Below, piece after piece: positions 33,190-44,934 of a stretch of DNA of 64,000 nt. The stretch comes from Diphasiastrum complanatum (Eukaryota > Streptophyta > Lycopodiopsida > Lycopodiales > Lycopodiaceae), in NCBI GenBank assembly GCA_029204225.1, contig CM055112.1, positions 22,078,578-22,142,577 on the forward strand. Direction: 5' to 3'. Under the pieces are notes generated by a model. The model searched no databases. It was given only the letters and a program-made list of their open reading frames with translations, and was not told where the DNA came from. How positions within the stretch are numbered: position 1 is the first letter of the stretch; each line of letters begins with the position of its first letter. The position numbers and the translations under genes are program-made.

Positions 33190-33826
33190 CTAGTGATGAA
33201 TGGGAGGACGATCGCACTGGTCTATATCCAAAATCAAAGCAGTTTCTCTAATTTTTTTTGTTTTATGAAGTTCATCTCTAAGTTTGGAAATCTCAAATGA
33301 ATCTCTCAAAGGTTGGATGGAGGCTCCAAGCAAAATTAATGTCGACTTTTTTGTTTTTTTTCTACTTTCTTTATAGGGAATTACTTTGGGCCGCTTGGCC
33401 ATTGATTTGTTTCTAGACCTCGGTTTCTCTACAACAGTATGCACATGAGTCTGAGATCTTTTTTTTTTTTGAAAAGAGGTATCTCGGCAAAGTTGAATCT
33501 TCAACATTGTTTCGTTCAAAATGAATATTGAATGAGTTTTGTCAAGCTCTTTGACAAGAACCTTGACCAAGATCTCTTGCTCCTCGTCATCGTCGGGCTG
33601 ATCTTTAATTACTCTACCTTACACCTTAAATGGACTATCCTCTCTTTCGCTCTTCTTAGCAACATGGATAAATAGTTCATCAAGTTTTGTGTTATTTACA
33701 CCTTTCGTAAAATAAAACACGTATTTTTTCTTGTCCTTTAATGGAACATCTTGGCCCTGAAATGACATCCAAAAAGAAATTTTCGACATCCTTAATTTTC
33801 CAAAGCTATCGTTCTAAAAATCTGCA
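33190..33826 (-). pseudogene. Hypothetical basic protein fragment with one in-frame stop
   Basis: Reading minus from about 33806 gives FQGQDVPLKDKKKYVFYFTK, then VNNTKLDELFIHVAKKSERE, a TAA near 33617-33625, then in the same frame QPDDDEEQEILVKVLVKELD and the 126-codon frame at 33570-33190. That frame is rich in Lys/Arg (KKKRSQTHVHTVVEKPRSRN, PYKESRKKTKKSTL). A 3' splice-site-like TTTCAG precedes GGCCAAGATG, and GTGTAAGG after PFK could be a donor, so the stop may lie in an intron. The family is not recognised; it may be nuclear given the basic clusters. Confidence 0.35.
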
Positions 33827-34055
33827 AAAATACCATTATTATTGTCATTTTAGTACAATTTTAACAGACAAATCAAGTAAAATTCAAGTTTGATTCTTAA
33901 AATTTTAACGACAAATATAATTAAAAACCAATATTTTTGTGTGGATTTTGGAGGTTTTAAAAAAAAAATTGTATATAAGTAAAAAAAAATAAGTATTTTT
34001 AATGATTGGATAGAAAGTTCTTTTATTTTGCAACTATTGGCTATGCTCAGCATAG

Positions 34056-34849
34056 GAACCTAGCTTTCTCTCGTCGCGTCCAATGAAACAAATTGTTGTG
34101 TTGCTAATATTAATAATATTAACTTTCAACATCTATTCAAAATCAAATGCAATGAAACTGACATTACGTTGTTATGGGACAAACAATTTTCAAGTTCAGT
34201 TTCATGGTTACTTGTTGAAGGAATACAATTTCTGCTCAATATGCCTTTTGAACAAATCAAGCTTCTACGTTGTAATTAATGAATATTATTGAAATTGTTA
34301 ATACATTTCATCTTTTGAAATATAGAAATTTTTAAAAAAAATTTCAAGTTATAAATTATGATGATATTAAAAACAAAATTCTTTTTAAATAATTTTAATA
34401 TTTTCAAAAGTCATGTAATTTTAGATGTATATTTAAGTAAATTTTTTTATAATTAAAATTTTTATGTTGTAGATCTAAATTGCAAAAATCTTTTTTGAAT
34501 CTATACAAATTATTACTTAAAAAAACTAAAGTTTTAGAAAATATTAATTTGAATCTATATTGTACTCATGCAAAATTATTTCATACAAAAACATTTTAAT
34601 ATTTTAAAATATTTAATGATTTTATCTATTATTGATTAATTAAAAATAGTTTCAAAATTGAATATGTTGTTAAAATTTTATATCTAGTTTTTTTAGTAAA
34701 ATTTTAGTTTATCACAAAAAACGATATTTTTTTAGCATGGAAATATAAAATTTGCAAAGCATTTAAATATAGGCATCTTAAAAAGAAAATTTAAAATTAC
34801 CAAAAATGGGTTTCCATGGGATGTATCTTTTTTTTGTCACCATATTCTA
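34056..34849. other. Extremely AT-rich non-coding DNA
   Basis: The interval is dominated by A/T runs. No coding frame with plausible composition and no repeat structure was identified. Confidence 0.6.
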
Positions 34850-36065
34850 AAAAGAAGAAACAAATTTCTCTGCCAGATGTTGGCATATTATCTATAGACC
34901 TAGGAGAACTTGGCGCTCAAGAAATCGATGTCACAATTGCTGGAAGCTTAATCGAAAAGGTACAAATTGATTGAGGTTCGAGTGTCAACATAATAACAGA
35001 AGACGCTGCTCATGCCTAGGGCTTGCAAGCAATCCAAATAAATATCAAGTTGGCCGATTCGACATGAAATAATGAAAATAATGATTCGTCGGATGACGAA
35101 GAAGAATTCTTTGATGTAAGCAATGTAGATCCTGATAAAAGTGAATCAGAAGCTGCAGATGAAAATTCTGAAAATTCTGATACAGATGACGAATTTGACA
35201 ATTTCGAACAAGAATTTGAAAATAAAGACCAGACTGCCAACACGAATAAGTCTATGGAGTCAGTCATACGTGAAGTTCAAGAAGGTATAATTCTGTTAGA
35301 TTTTACTGAGCTAATTGAACTTGCACCTAAAAAATTTGTGCATGTTCCTAAGTCTCTTGGAGACACAGAATTAACAGAATTTACTGAGCTGTTCAAAGAA
35401 TACCAAAATGTATATGCATGGTCGCCCAAAGATTTGAAGAGAATACCTGCTGAATTTGGCGAGCACCGCATTGATCTTAAAGAAGATGTTGTACCTGTCG
35501 ACAAAGACATTATCAACTCAATCCAAAGTATTCTTTGATGATAAAAGATAAACTCAACAATCACCTTAAGACAAGTAATATCTATCTCGTCTTAAGTAGT
35601 GAATGAATATCTCTGATTGTTGTATTTCCAAAGAAGAAGACTGGCAAGATTCAAATTCGCCAAGATTTCAGAAAACTGAATGTTGCTACAAAGAAAGATC
35701 ACCGCCCATTACTCTTCACGGATTCCATTCTAGACCAGGTCGTTGGGCAAGAATGCTACAATTCGCTTATTTGGCTACAATCAAGTTGGAGTAAGGAAGG
35801 TGGATCAACCGAAGACCACTTTTACTACTGATTGGGGCACTTATGCCTACAACAAAATTTCCTTTGGTCTTTTAATGCACCAGCTACTTTCCAGAGAATT
35901 ATGATGCTAATTTTCACTGTTTTTCTAAGAACATTTCTCAAAATTTTCATTGATGATTTTTGTGTTTACAGTAATATCAAAACTAATATACATAAAGTGA
36001 AACACTTGTTTGTCACCCCAAAAAATATTTTTTATGAGAGAAGGTATACTTCTGGGCCATAGATT
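34850..36065 (+). pseudogene. Ty3/gypsy protease and reverse transcriptase relic
   Basis: At 34900-35030 the plus strand reads ...AQEIDVTIAGSLIEKVQID, a stop, then GSSVNIITEDAA, which is the gypsy protease active-site region with the residue after Asp lost to a stop. An acidic spacer follows (35090-35250). Then comes the pre-RT block FTELFKEYQNVYAWSPKDLK RIPAEF (35254-35538). RT pieces come in shifting frames: KTGKIQIRQDFRKLN near 35640 and PATFQRIMMLIF...FLKIFIDDFCVYS near 35880-35970, with IDD in place of the usual YVDD or YIDD. No gag or integrase is attached. Confidence 0.85.
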
Positions 36066-36094
36066 ATCTAGTAGAGGAATTGAAATCGACAAAT

Positions 36095-36223
36095 ATCAAT
36101 TAGCTAATACCGAAACAAACTGATTCGAACTGAAGAATAATTTGATGTTGCGAAAGATATCAAGTATAAGAGCTTGCGTTCTGATATAGTATTAGGCCTT
36201 GAAGAATCAACGCTCTATTACCA
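36095..36223 (-). repeat. Copia 5' internal flank with decayed primer-binding site
   Basis: This block matches 25090-25221 nearly base for base. Its primer-binding site at 36212-36223 (minus) reads TGGTAATAGAGC, two changes from TGGTATCAGAGC. It connects the LTR at 36224 to the rest of a lost element on the minus strand. Confidence 0.75.
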
Positions 36224-37265
36224 TGTTGGAAAGAGGTGTGTGAAAAATAGGTCGAATAGAATCGAATAAAAAGAATTCGAATGACAAGCATTAAAACTTA
36301 TCGTGCGTAGCAGAATAAACTATCTTTCTCTTTCTCTATGCATGGTTACGCCTACCAATTTTGAACAAAACAACAGTGATAGAAATCATGTTCGATCTTA
36401 AAGTAACTAACTTTTAAACCATTAGTACTACAATGATTATGTAGCCAAACATTAAGCATTGAATTATTAGACAAATAATCAGTCGCAAAGAACTACATAA
36501 ACGCATACATTCTAAGACAAACTTGAACGCAATAAGAAGATAGTATCGATTCAGAATGAAAATGAAACAGATGTAAATGAGTACAAAAAGTTGCGGATCA
36601 AAGCCACGTACTCTAAGCTATCTATGAACGGCTAAATATAAGTCTGAATTAAGCAGAACTACTAATAAGAGTAAGCACATTATCAATCTCTAATCAACTC
36701 TAAAAGGACTGAGCCAAAATGCTCAAGAGTGTTCAAGCTTGAAAGCTTGAGAGAGAGAACGCTAAATATTCAATACTTGAAGATTGATCTTCATGCTTCA
36801 ATACTTAAGATGTAGGAATATGAACAAATATTTATACTAAGCAATTAGGTCACCAAATGCATCATCCAGTTGGCTGTGATGTGCTGGCATCCATCCAGTT
36901 AGGACTTCTTAGAAATTACTTGCTGATGAATAAATGCAAGTCGGTGACTTTGGTCGTAAACAGTCTTTCTGTAGATTTGAATGTAAACTATCACTTTTGT
37001 AGAAATGAACATAAACTATCATGCAAAAAATGCGAAAGTCTTTGCAAACACTATTTTCTTAACATTTGAGACATCTGACATTTTGCAAAAAAACTGAAGT
37101 GAGAGAAAATCTTGAAATACAAAAATTCTGAAAGTGTCGATATTGTTGTCCTTTCTAAGTAGCTATGCAGATTGTTTAAAAACATAAAGAAATCTGCAGG
37201 TCTGGATAAAAGTTTGACGAAGAATAAAATGTCGATTAGTCAATTAGTAGGAGAATAATCCAACA
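36224..37265 (-). repeat. Copia LTR, about 1,042 bp (minus orientation)
   Basis: The block starts TGTTGGAAAG and ends AATCCAACA, giving the inverted terminal pair TGTTGG/CCAACA. A minus-strand TATA box GTATAAATATTTG lies at about 36824-36837. The first 220 bp are shared with the partial LTR at 25222. The next bases after 37265 start a tandem array. No gag or pol of this copy is present. Confidence 0.75.
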
Positions 37266-37266
37266 T

Positions 37267-37855
37267 ATTCACCTGGCTAGGTGCTATTGATGGATTTACA
37301 ATAATCATTTGTGTACACGATAGTTATGCATTCATCTTTGGTGCACAACTAAATTTGGCTAGGCATTATTGATGAATCTATAACTATCATGGCTGTTTGT
37401 TGTGTGCTTAGTCTCAAGTCTGTGTGGTTATTTTAGATTCATATTTGGTGCACGGCTATTCACCTGGCTAGGTGCAAGAATCATTCATGTACACGATAGT
37501 TATGGATTCATCTTTGATGCATGGCTAAGCTTGGCTAGGTGCTATTGATGAACCTATAACTATCATGGTTGTTTGTTGCGTGCTCAAGTGTGTGCGATTA
37601 TTTTAGGTTTAGTTTTGGTGCACGACTATTCACCTGGCTAGGTGCTATTGATGGATTTACCATAATCATTTGTGTACACGATAGTTATGCATTCATCTTT
37701 GGTGCATGACTAAATTTGGCTTGGTGCTATTGATGAATCTATAACTATCATGGCTGTTTGTTGCGTTCTTAGTCTCAAGTTTGTGTGGTTATTTTAGATT
37801 CATCTTTGGTGCACGACTATTCACCTTGCATGGTTGTTTGCTGCGTGCTCAAGAA
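37267..37855. repeat. Tandem array, unit about 191 bp with half-unit structure
   Basis: Units begin ATTCACCTGGCTAGGTGC at 37267, 37458 and 37628, with a shortened one at 37819. Unit lengths are 191, 170 and 191 bp; the middle unit lacks about 21 bp. Each unit holds two diverged halves that share 'ggctaggtgctattgatg' and 'tataactatcatgg'-like words. No coding potential. Confidence 0.85.
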
Positions 37856-38251
37856 TTGTGCACATTCTATGTTTGTTGGGTGAAGAATTGTGTGATTGTA
37901 AAAATATTTCAATGATTTTGACATATGCAGCACATACTAAGAGATCATACAACATTTTTTGCAAATACATATGGAAGCTTGAGTGTATGGTCATCACAAG
38001 GGATGGAGAAGTCACACTGGCAAGCACGAGCAACATTTCATCGAAATACACAACATGGAAGAACCAATGAAAAACGAAACTACATTTGTCAATTGTTTTA
38101 GTGGTTCTACCGCAGAGTTCAGATTCGACATATAAGAAAGTCCACACAATACAACAAGTTTAGAAAAGCATGCAAGTTCATACAGGAAGAGAATTAGATG
38201 ATTGTTGAGTAGAAGATCATCATTGCTAAGTAGAAGATCATCATGACATGT
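37856..38251. other. Non-coding, nothing recognised
   Basis: Overlapping short frames on both strands have no family motif. A short local duplication 'tagaagatcatcat' occurs at 38210-38245. Confidence 0.45.
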
Positions 38252-38797
38252 TCAGAATTGCTTTGCAAATTCATTGAACAAGAGAGGAGAAATACCCAAT
38301 GTAAATGTATTGATTGTATTATACCAAAATACATCATCGGATCTTGTATCAGATTCTATGGTAGTATTGTCATGAAGAATTTCTCTGCTAGCGTATGCAT
38401 CTAATAGATGTGCATTATCCTTATTTCCACTAAGCTCAATATAAGTGGAATACAATGAATAATGGGAGCTCCTTAAAGAAACATTCCCATCAGTAAAGCC
38501 TAAAATGTTCAAAACATAAGATCTTTTGACAAAAATGATCTTATTTGTCTTAACAAATTTATGTCCTCCTAGATAAAATGATAAAGTTTTTACTACATGG
38601 TTAGCCTCTTCAATACTCCTAATATAATGAAAACAACAGAGACCTGCATGATCTGCATGATCATAATGTAATTTTGTATTATCAATTACAAAAGAGTACG
38701 TCATTGAGGAGTTCAAGGTGTTTTTGATCAATTCTTTTTTGCTTTTGGATCTTTGTACGTAGGCCTTTATTACAATCAAAGTTCTTGCCAGTTCCAT
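38252..38797 (-). CDS. Hypothetical 181-residue protein
   Basis: An uninterrupted minus-strand frame begins MELARTLIVIKAYVQRSKSK and ends LGISPLLFNEFAKQF. The composition is mixed globular (HADHAGLCCFHYIRSIEEAN, LSFYLGGHKFVKTNKIIFVK, NHVVKTLS), which is unusual for a random frame of this length in AT-rich DNA. No signal peptide, membrane span or catalytic motif stands out, and I do not recognise a family. A TATA-like run (GTATATA) is only a few bases ahead of the ATG, too close to be its promoter. It may be an exon of a longer gene or the remnant of one. Confidence 0.4.
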   Translation of the reverse strand: MELARTLIVIKAYVQRSKSKKELIKNTLNSSMTYSFVIDNTKLHYDHADHAGLCCFHYIRSIEEANHVVKTLSFYLGGHKFVKTNKIIFVKRSYVLNILGFTDGNVSLRSSHYSLYSTYIELSGNKDNAHLLDAYASREILHDNTTIESDTRSDDVFWYNTINTFTLGISPLLFNEFAKQF

Positions 38798-41331
38798 TAT
38801 ATACTATGCTGGTTTTTCCGAGTACTACAAATAGGGACATATGTAAATGGATCCCTTGGAAAATTACTATTTCGCAAAATCACTACTTTTGAAACAGACA
38901 AATTTCAAAATTTTGGATAGTTGGATGCCCAAGAATAGTAGTTGGATGCCAAAAACATTAATGTTTGGACACTTATGACATCTTTTAACCAGATGAGTAC
39001 AATTTAGCAAATAAAAAAATTGTTGTCCAGTGCACTATATATTCTTTGACAAGGCTTGGGAATATAACGACCAACAATCTTTGACAATTGTGTGATTTTA
39101 GAATGCAACAATTTTGAGTTGATTTTAGCATTTAGTGAAGGCCTCGAAATACACCTCAAAATAGACCACATAATACTTAATCTAATTTAGTTAGGGCCTC
39201 GGAACAGACCTTGGAATATTGAAGCTACTTGAGGGGTATACCGAGGGTCAGACAAATTCTTGCAAATTTCGAAAAGAATGACCATTGTCATGGCATTTTT
39301 GAAAAGGGAAGAGGAGTGGGTGATGGTATCAAGGGATGTACCTGTCGCCTTTGTCTTCTCCCTTGTTTGTTGATCCTTTCTGACCCTCTTTATCCTCCTC
39401 ACTCTCCTTATCCTCCTCACATTTGAATGCTCCTCTTGCTATTGCTCTTTCCTTTTTCCTCTTGCACTTTGCTTGTTCTTCTTGCTCTTTCTCTTTGCTT
39501 ACTCCTTGTAAAATCAAATGTGGTGAGCTCAAGAAAAAAAGGGAAAGTGGAGGATGGATAGTTTTTGATTATTGGATTTAAGGTAGTCTCTCTTTTTCTC
39601 TCTCTATCTCTTTTCTCACTCTCTCTTTCTCCTACATCATAGTCTCCATCTCAATGTGATTGCAGTTTGGTTTTATTGACTTTATGTTTTGTATGCAAAT
39701 TTATTTTGAGGCTACTCAAGAAATATAAGAATCATTCTAAAAAACAATTCTCTGGAAATAGATTTCAAGAATATTCTTTAAATCGGATTCATAACAAAAA
39801 TATGTCTTATTTAAATTCTATTATTCATCAAGTAATTAAGGATAGAAGACATACCAAAACCATTCTAAAATCCACATGGTTGAAACTTGAGTGACAAAAA
39901 TTTCACTTCTCAATAGTCAACTATGAATTAGAGAATCATTTGGTTTATTGAAGTCTAAATTATATGACTTCAATCATTTCTATGAATAAATTATAAAAAT
40001 TCAATACATTGTAAGCCGTATTCACATCCACATGGAAGTAAAATTTCATATAACAATGATCAGTCCTTTAGCTCATAGTCCATCATTGGAAGGAGTTATA
40101 CAGATCTTAATCCAAATATCTTGTATCCAAGAAATTTCTAAAAAGTATGGATACAATAAAACGAGAAATAGAGTTAAGATCCTCCATATTTTTAAAATAA
40201 TGCGATACCCTTTGGGATTTGAATCTATATCTTATACCTCACTAAAATACCCTAAAACAAATAACCAATGGATTCACCCTTTAGTATTATCAATATTGTA
40301 GTAATTACTAACCACTGGTCTACAAATCACTCTCACATGAGAAATTCCCTTTGCAATCACTAATGTCCCATACGACTAACTTTTTCTCCAAGAAGATCTC
40401 TGCTTCTAGATCTATTTACCAAAGAAATCAGAAAGATTAACTGGCTACCCTAGATTTGAATATAGGATTCAATCTACAACTAATTCCAAGAGATACTCTT
40501 AACCAAAAAATTCTCTCATCATGCTCCTTGAAGCATTCTAATGTAGATGAACACATCATATAAGAATATCAGTACACATTGACCCATGTATGGACAAAAT
40601 ATATCATTCATATTCTGCTAAAATGCAACAAATGTATTCATTTTGAAACATTAAGAAGTTAAAACAAGTGAAGTAATATTGTAATAGATATATGATATCT
40701 TGTTCAAAATCATTAAGGAGGATTTTGTATTGTCTTTGCAAGGCAAGGCCAACAAATGTGGACAAAAACCATCCCATCTTACTACGGACTAAAGTATTAC
40801 ATACAAGAAACAACATTTTAACAATCTTGAATTTCATGGAACAATATCAGCTTATGCGTCAATAGGACGACCGGAGTGCTTGAGATTATGTCTAGTCATA
40901 TAATTATGCTTTACATTTGCATTTTGCCTTGCATTCGTAGGTTGTTTGAGTGGACAAGGAGATCCGACATCCAATGAAAGTATGCTTCATGAATGAGGAA
41001 TGGTATCAACTTTCCATCAGCTATGGACAACATAGTAGAATCCATGCTAATCATACATGTAAAGGAGATAAAAAGAAATTGGTTGAGAATTGGCATCCCA
41101 TATGGAAAAATTCTAGGCTTTTGGGACCTATATATCTTGTAGGAACTCACCCATCTGCACAACTTGTTTTATTATTTCCGATTGTCAGAGTCCTCTTCTC
41201 TCATGTATTCAATAACCATGGTTCTAGAGAGAAGTTGACTGGGGTTTGACTCTCAGCTTCCACTGGTTGGGTTGTTTAGATCCACAATAGTCTTTTTGAT
41301 CTACAAAATATTCACTTGGTGATCCTTATCG
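38798..41331. other. Non-coding, probably ending in an unmapped copia LTR
   Basis: No convincing gene is present. Around 39360-39630 the sequence is a C/T-rich simple stretch ('ctcctcactctccttatcctcc', 'tctctctttttctctc'). The last few hundred bases ahead of 41332 should be a 5' LTR because a primer-binding site follows, but I could not find its start or its partner. Confidence 0.45.
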
Positions 41332-41343
41332 TGGTATCAGAGC
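41332..41343 (+). other. Primer-binding site, initiator-tRNA-Met type
   Basis: TGGTATCAGAGC occurs here, preceded by ...CCTTATCG. No copia gag could be recognised downstream to 42670, so the element body has been lost or has decayed. Confidence 0.75.
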
Positions 41344-42680
41344 TTGGATTTGCATGGATTAGAAGGTAGAGTTACTTTTAGTTTTTCCCTCCACATTTGG
41401 TAGTATCTCCCAATTTTTTTCATCTTAGTAGTGGAACTAACCTCTGGAAGTAAGTGGCTTTTTTTTATTCATGATTGCTTTCAGCCTAGTGATCAATGTT
41501 ATGGGATTTAGGGTTCTCAAAAACATAATTACATAAAGTGAAATTTGAAAAATCTAAGGGTTATTTTCGATGCCCTGGAACGTTGATAATGTTCATTTTT
41601 ATGTTCCATTGGCCAAAACCTGCCAAATAGGTTACCCACCGGGCTTTACAAAGAGGCCAATCAGGTCTCACCGTGCTTTACAAAGGAGCCCGCTGTCCCA
41701 TCGGAACTGTTTGTAAAGCCTAACGGGCTATCTTCCTCTCTTGAAATGCAAATAAATACTCATTTTTCATTGTATTGTTATATATGCAAGATTAGAGCTA
41801 GTGAAAGAGAGCTTAGAGCTAGATCCACTCTTGTTTGGCCATATAAATCATTGTATATTGCCTTTTGACCTTAGTTTAGTATTTAGAAAGTGTTTATTGC
41901 TAGCACAATGTCTCTTTGCTGGGATTGATTGTGTCTCAATAAAGACTATTAGTATATGTAGGCATTTTCTTGGAGCGTGTCTCATTTGGGATCTATTGCT
42001 TCTTGAAGTGCTTTGTAAGGGTTTAGGGTTTAGAAAAACATTACCTTGGGAAGTCTACTCTTCTCAACTTTACGACTCGGGTAGTTTCTTCTCTTGATAA
42101 TATTTAAAAATGATGTGTTTTGTTGGACCAATATCTCTATCTTAGGGATGGATTGATTCACAATTCCACATTAATATTGTGTTGTTTTTATGTCAAAACC
42201 AATCTTGATAATCTTCATATACGGTCCGTAAAAATATTTATCTTAAAAAGTCTATTCTAGTCACCTTCATGACTTGTGTAGATGCTTTTCTTGATGATAT
42301 TTAGAAACGATGTACATTGTTGGGTCAATGTCTTTATGATTAAGGATCAATTGTTTCTCAATTCTCATCAAAAGCTAACTACAATCTACAATGAAATGTT
42401 TCTTTTTGGACAATCTATTATTGTCTCTTTTATGGACTTTGGTATGTGCTCCTCTGAAAGAAATGTAGATTGATGTTTACTTGTGGATCATTATCTCTGT
42501 AATAGAGATACTTTTTGTTCACAAGTAGCATCATTAGATTTCTTAATCAATCGCTAATATCCATATTTTTCATATAGTTATTAAATTCCTTCATCATGCG
42601 TGATTCAATACATTGCAGGTCGCTAGTGATCCATCGACATCTAGGGAAAATCGGTTCAACCCAAGAAGAAACTTCCTAGA
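41344..42680. other. Non-coding, nothing recognised
   Basis: No gene was seen. At 41636-41725 the word GGGCTTTACAAAG or GTGCTTTACAAAG occurs twice with a third partial copy (TTTGTAAAGCCT, inverted), a small local repeat with inverted member. Confidence 0.45.
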
Positions 42681-42932
42681 AAGTTACCTAGTCCCAAGTG
42701 GCAATTTGCCAAAAAATTTATCAAATTTATGGATTGGGAGTGTAACTTTTGTCACTTGCAAAAGTCCGGTGGCACTCCTAGAATTAGAGAACATCTTTTA
42801 GGTGGGGGTAGCAAATCATCGATCACGAGATGTACTAGTCGTTTGGTCCAAGATGGAGGCAAAACCACTAATATCTTTCTATACAAAACATTTTTGGGAG
42901 CTATAAATCCATGCAGCAGGGTGCTACAGTAG
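42681..42932 (+). pseudogene. BED-type zinc finger fragment, hAT transposase-like
   Basis: A plus-strand frame reads SPKWQFAKKFIKFMDWECNF then CHLQKSGGTPRIREHLLGGG. This is the pattern of a plant BED finger: an aromatic, CX2C, 'SGG.TR...HL'. It corresponds to the N-terminal DNA-binding part of hAT-family transposases and related proteins. The frame continues to 42932 but loses similarity, and no hAT catalytic or dimerisation region is recognisable downstream. It is probably a relic. An alternative is a host BED-finger gene fragment. Confidence 0.6.
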
Positions 42933-43477
42933 GCCGACTAAGCTTAGAAAAGGTTGTGGGCACGCGCCAGAGAAAGCATTGGATCATTCTAAGGAGGGCG
43001 ACCATCGCTGAGAAGGAGCAGGCAAGGAGGAAGGAGGTGCTCGGGGCAACATCGCACAGCCAATGCAAGGGAGCCTGTGCGTCTGGAAGGCCATAGTGAC
43101 CGTACGAGCGCGATTCAATGCCCAGATGTAGTTTGAACCTTTGGATGAGGTGTCAGATGCATCGACGGTCCAGAACTCGTGATGGGAGAGAAACTAGACC
43201 ACAAAGTTTGGTTAAGCCATTGGATGGGCTTTGAAGGGACCCATGAAGATTTGAAGGGCCAGAAACAGAGTTCTTCATTAAAAATTTTCAATGAGAAAGT
43301 TGAGTTGGGTCCCAAGTTCATGAAAGGTAAAGTTTCTTCACTCTGAAGAAACAGTTCAAAAACTAGAAAAGTCCCTATTTTTGGGTCCTTTGTCCGTTTT
43401 GACTCAAACGAAATGCTATAACCTCCAAACGAAGGGCACCTGGACTGTACCTGCAAGTACGGTACAACAAGTTCAAA
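42933..43477. other. Non-coding, nothing recognised
   Basis: This stretch is slightly GC-richer than its surroundings, with only short frames on both strands and no recognised motif. Confidence 0.4.
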
Positions 43478-44440
43478 GGGTATGATGAGAACACATTCTG
43501 ATCCAAATTTGTATGTCTTATGCTTTGATGGTATGGTTGCTTTGATTGTTCTTTATGTTGATGACTTGATTATTACGCGAAATAATCAAGAGATGATAGA
43601 CATGATCAAGAAAGACCTCATGGAACAATTCGAGGTGACAGATCTTAGCCTGATGCATTATTGCCTTGGAGTAGAGTGTGGCAAAAAGGACACGAAGTGG
43701 GTAAAGAGTTGCTGCACAGGTCTAGGTTGCAAGATTGCAAATCAGTGAATACTCCTATTGAGCCAGGTAAAAAGCTTTCTAAGCTTGATGAGTCACAGTC
43801 ATTAGATGCTACGCTGTATAGATTTACCTTACCATGACTAGACCATATATATGCTATGCTATTGGTATTGTAAGTCAGTTTATGGCAGCACCTACGAAAA
43901 TGCATTGGAAGGTAGCTAAGCGCATTTTGCGTTATGTGGCACTTCAGATTATGGCTTGATTTACAGGAAGCATGAGGGTTTACCTGAGTTGTGTGGCTAT
44001 GTGGATACAGATTGGGGAGATGACTATGATGAATGAAGATCCACCACATGATAGTATTCTAGTTCTGTGGCAGTTGTTTTTCCTGGTCTAGTAAGAAGCA
44101 AAGTACAATTGCTCTATCCACCATAGAAGCAGGGTATAAGGCAATGTGTAGTGCAACACATGAAGCAATATGGTTGAGACAAATCTTGGAAGAAGTTGGC
44201 ATGAAGCAGAAAAATCCACAACTTTACATAGCGACAGTCAAAGTGGCATTCAGCTAGCAAAGAATACAGTGTTCCATGCGAGAACCAAATACATTGAGAT
44301 TCAGTATCACTTTATATGTGAGAGGCTACTGAGTCGTGAAATTCATGTTGTTCATTGTAGTACGGAAGAACAACTAGCTGATATTTTTACTAAGCCACTT
44401 CGTGCACCTCTTCTGGACGATGCACAACTAGAAATATAAA
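43478..44440 (+). pseudogene. Ty1/copia reverse transcriptase and RNase H relic
   Basis: The frame at 43482-43748 begins MMRTHSDPNLYVLCFDGMVA and holds the catalytic LIVLYVDDLIITRN. It then gives MIKKDLMEQFEVTDLSLMHY CLGVE before shifting. Mixed-frame remnants of the RT connection domain follow to about 44000. RNase H is clear at 44170-44439: HSDSQSGIQLAKNTVFHART, KYIEIQYHFICERL and LADIFTKPL. It matches the minus-strand fragment at 24327-24600 almost word for word, so both come from one family. Integrase and gag are missing. Confidence 0.88.
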
Positions 44441-44639
44441 TATTTCCATAATTTTATTTACATTGCAGTTGTATTCTTTTCATGTTGCTTGAACTATTTC
44501 GTTCGTAAGTTCACTCACATGAGCCTTTTTGGAAACAACTTCCTCTAGCTCAATGTTGTTAAAACCATCTATTAACCGGTAGACAGATGTATGTAGAAAC
44601 TTGAAAAGAATTTTTCTTTGGTCGCCCATATTTGCTATG

Positions 44640-44934
44640 GAAAAAGTAATGAGTTAGTAATGCTAGAAAATTGAATTTACTAGATATTACAATAACAAAT
44701 ATCAATTGATAACAGATGTTAAAATAACAAATATCATCTGGTAAGAAATCATATTTACTAGATGTTAGAATAACAGATCTCACCTCATAATAAACCATTA
44801 TATTTATTATGTGTTAGAGTAATAAATCATTTAGTTAATGAGTTACTAATGCTAGAAATAACAAATGCTAGAATAACAAATATCACTTGCTAGCAACTGA
44901 AATATCATAAAGCGACTATGATTTGAAATATCAC
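44640..44934. repeat. AT-rich minisatellite on 'gataacaaatatca' words
   Basis: About six irregular copies of 'agatgttagaataacaaatatca' occur at intervals of 40-60 bp. The last 130 bp match 30300-30440, so this is a dispersed family. Confidence 0.65.

Larger units (their letters stand above)
31339..34055. repeat. Seven dispersed CTATGCTNAGCATAG-like palindromes
   Basis: Copies are at 31339-31353 (CTATGTTAAGCATAG), 31859-31873 (CTATGTTTAGCATAA), 31956-31970 (CTATGCTAGGCTTGA, decayed), 31999-32013 (CTATGCTTAGCATAC), 32047-32061 (CTATGCTAAGCATAA), 32628-32642 (CTATGTTAAGCATAG) and 34041-34055 (CTATGCTCAGCATAG). The consensus is a 15-mer with 7-bp arms around one central base. I did not notice the motif elsewhere in the window. 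Confidence 0.8.

Noticed and set aside
37267-37855. CRISPR-like array
   Set aside because: Units are long (about 191 bp), contiguous and without unique spacers. This is a tandem satellite in eukaryotic DNA.
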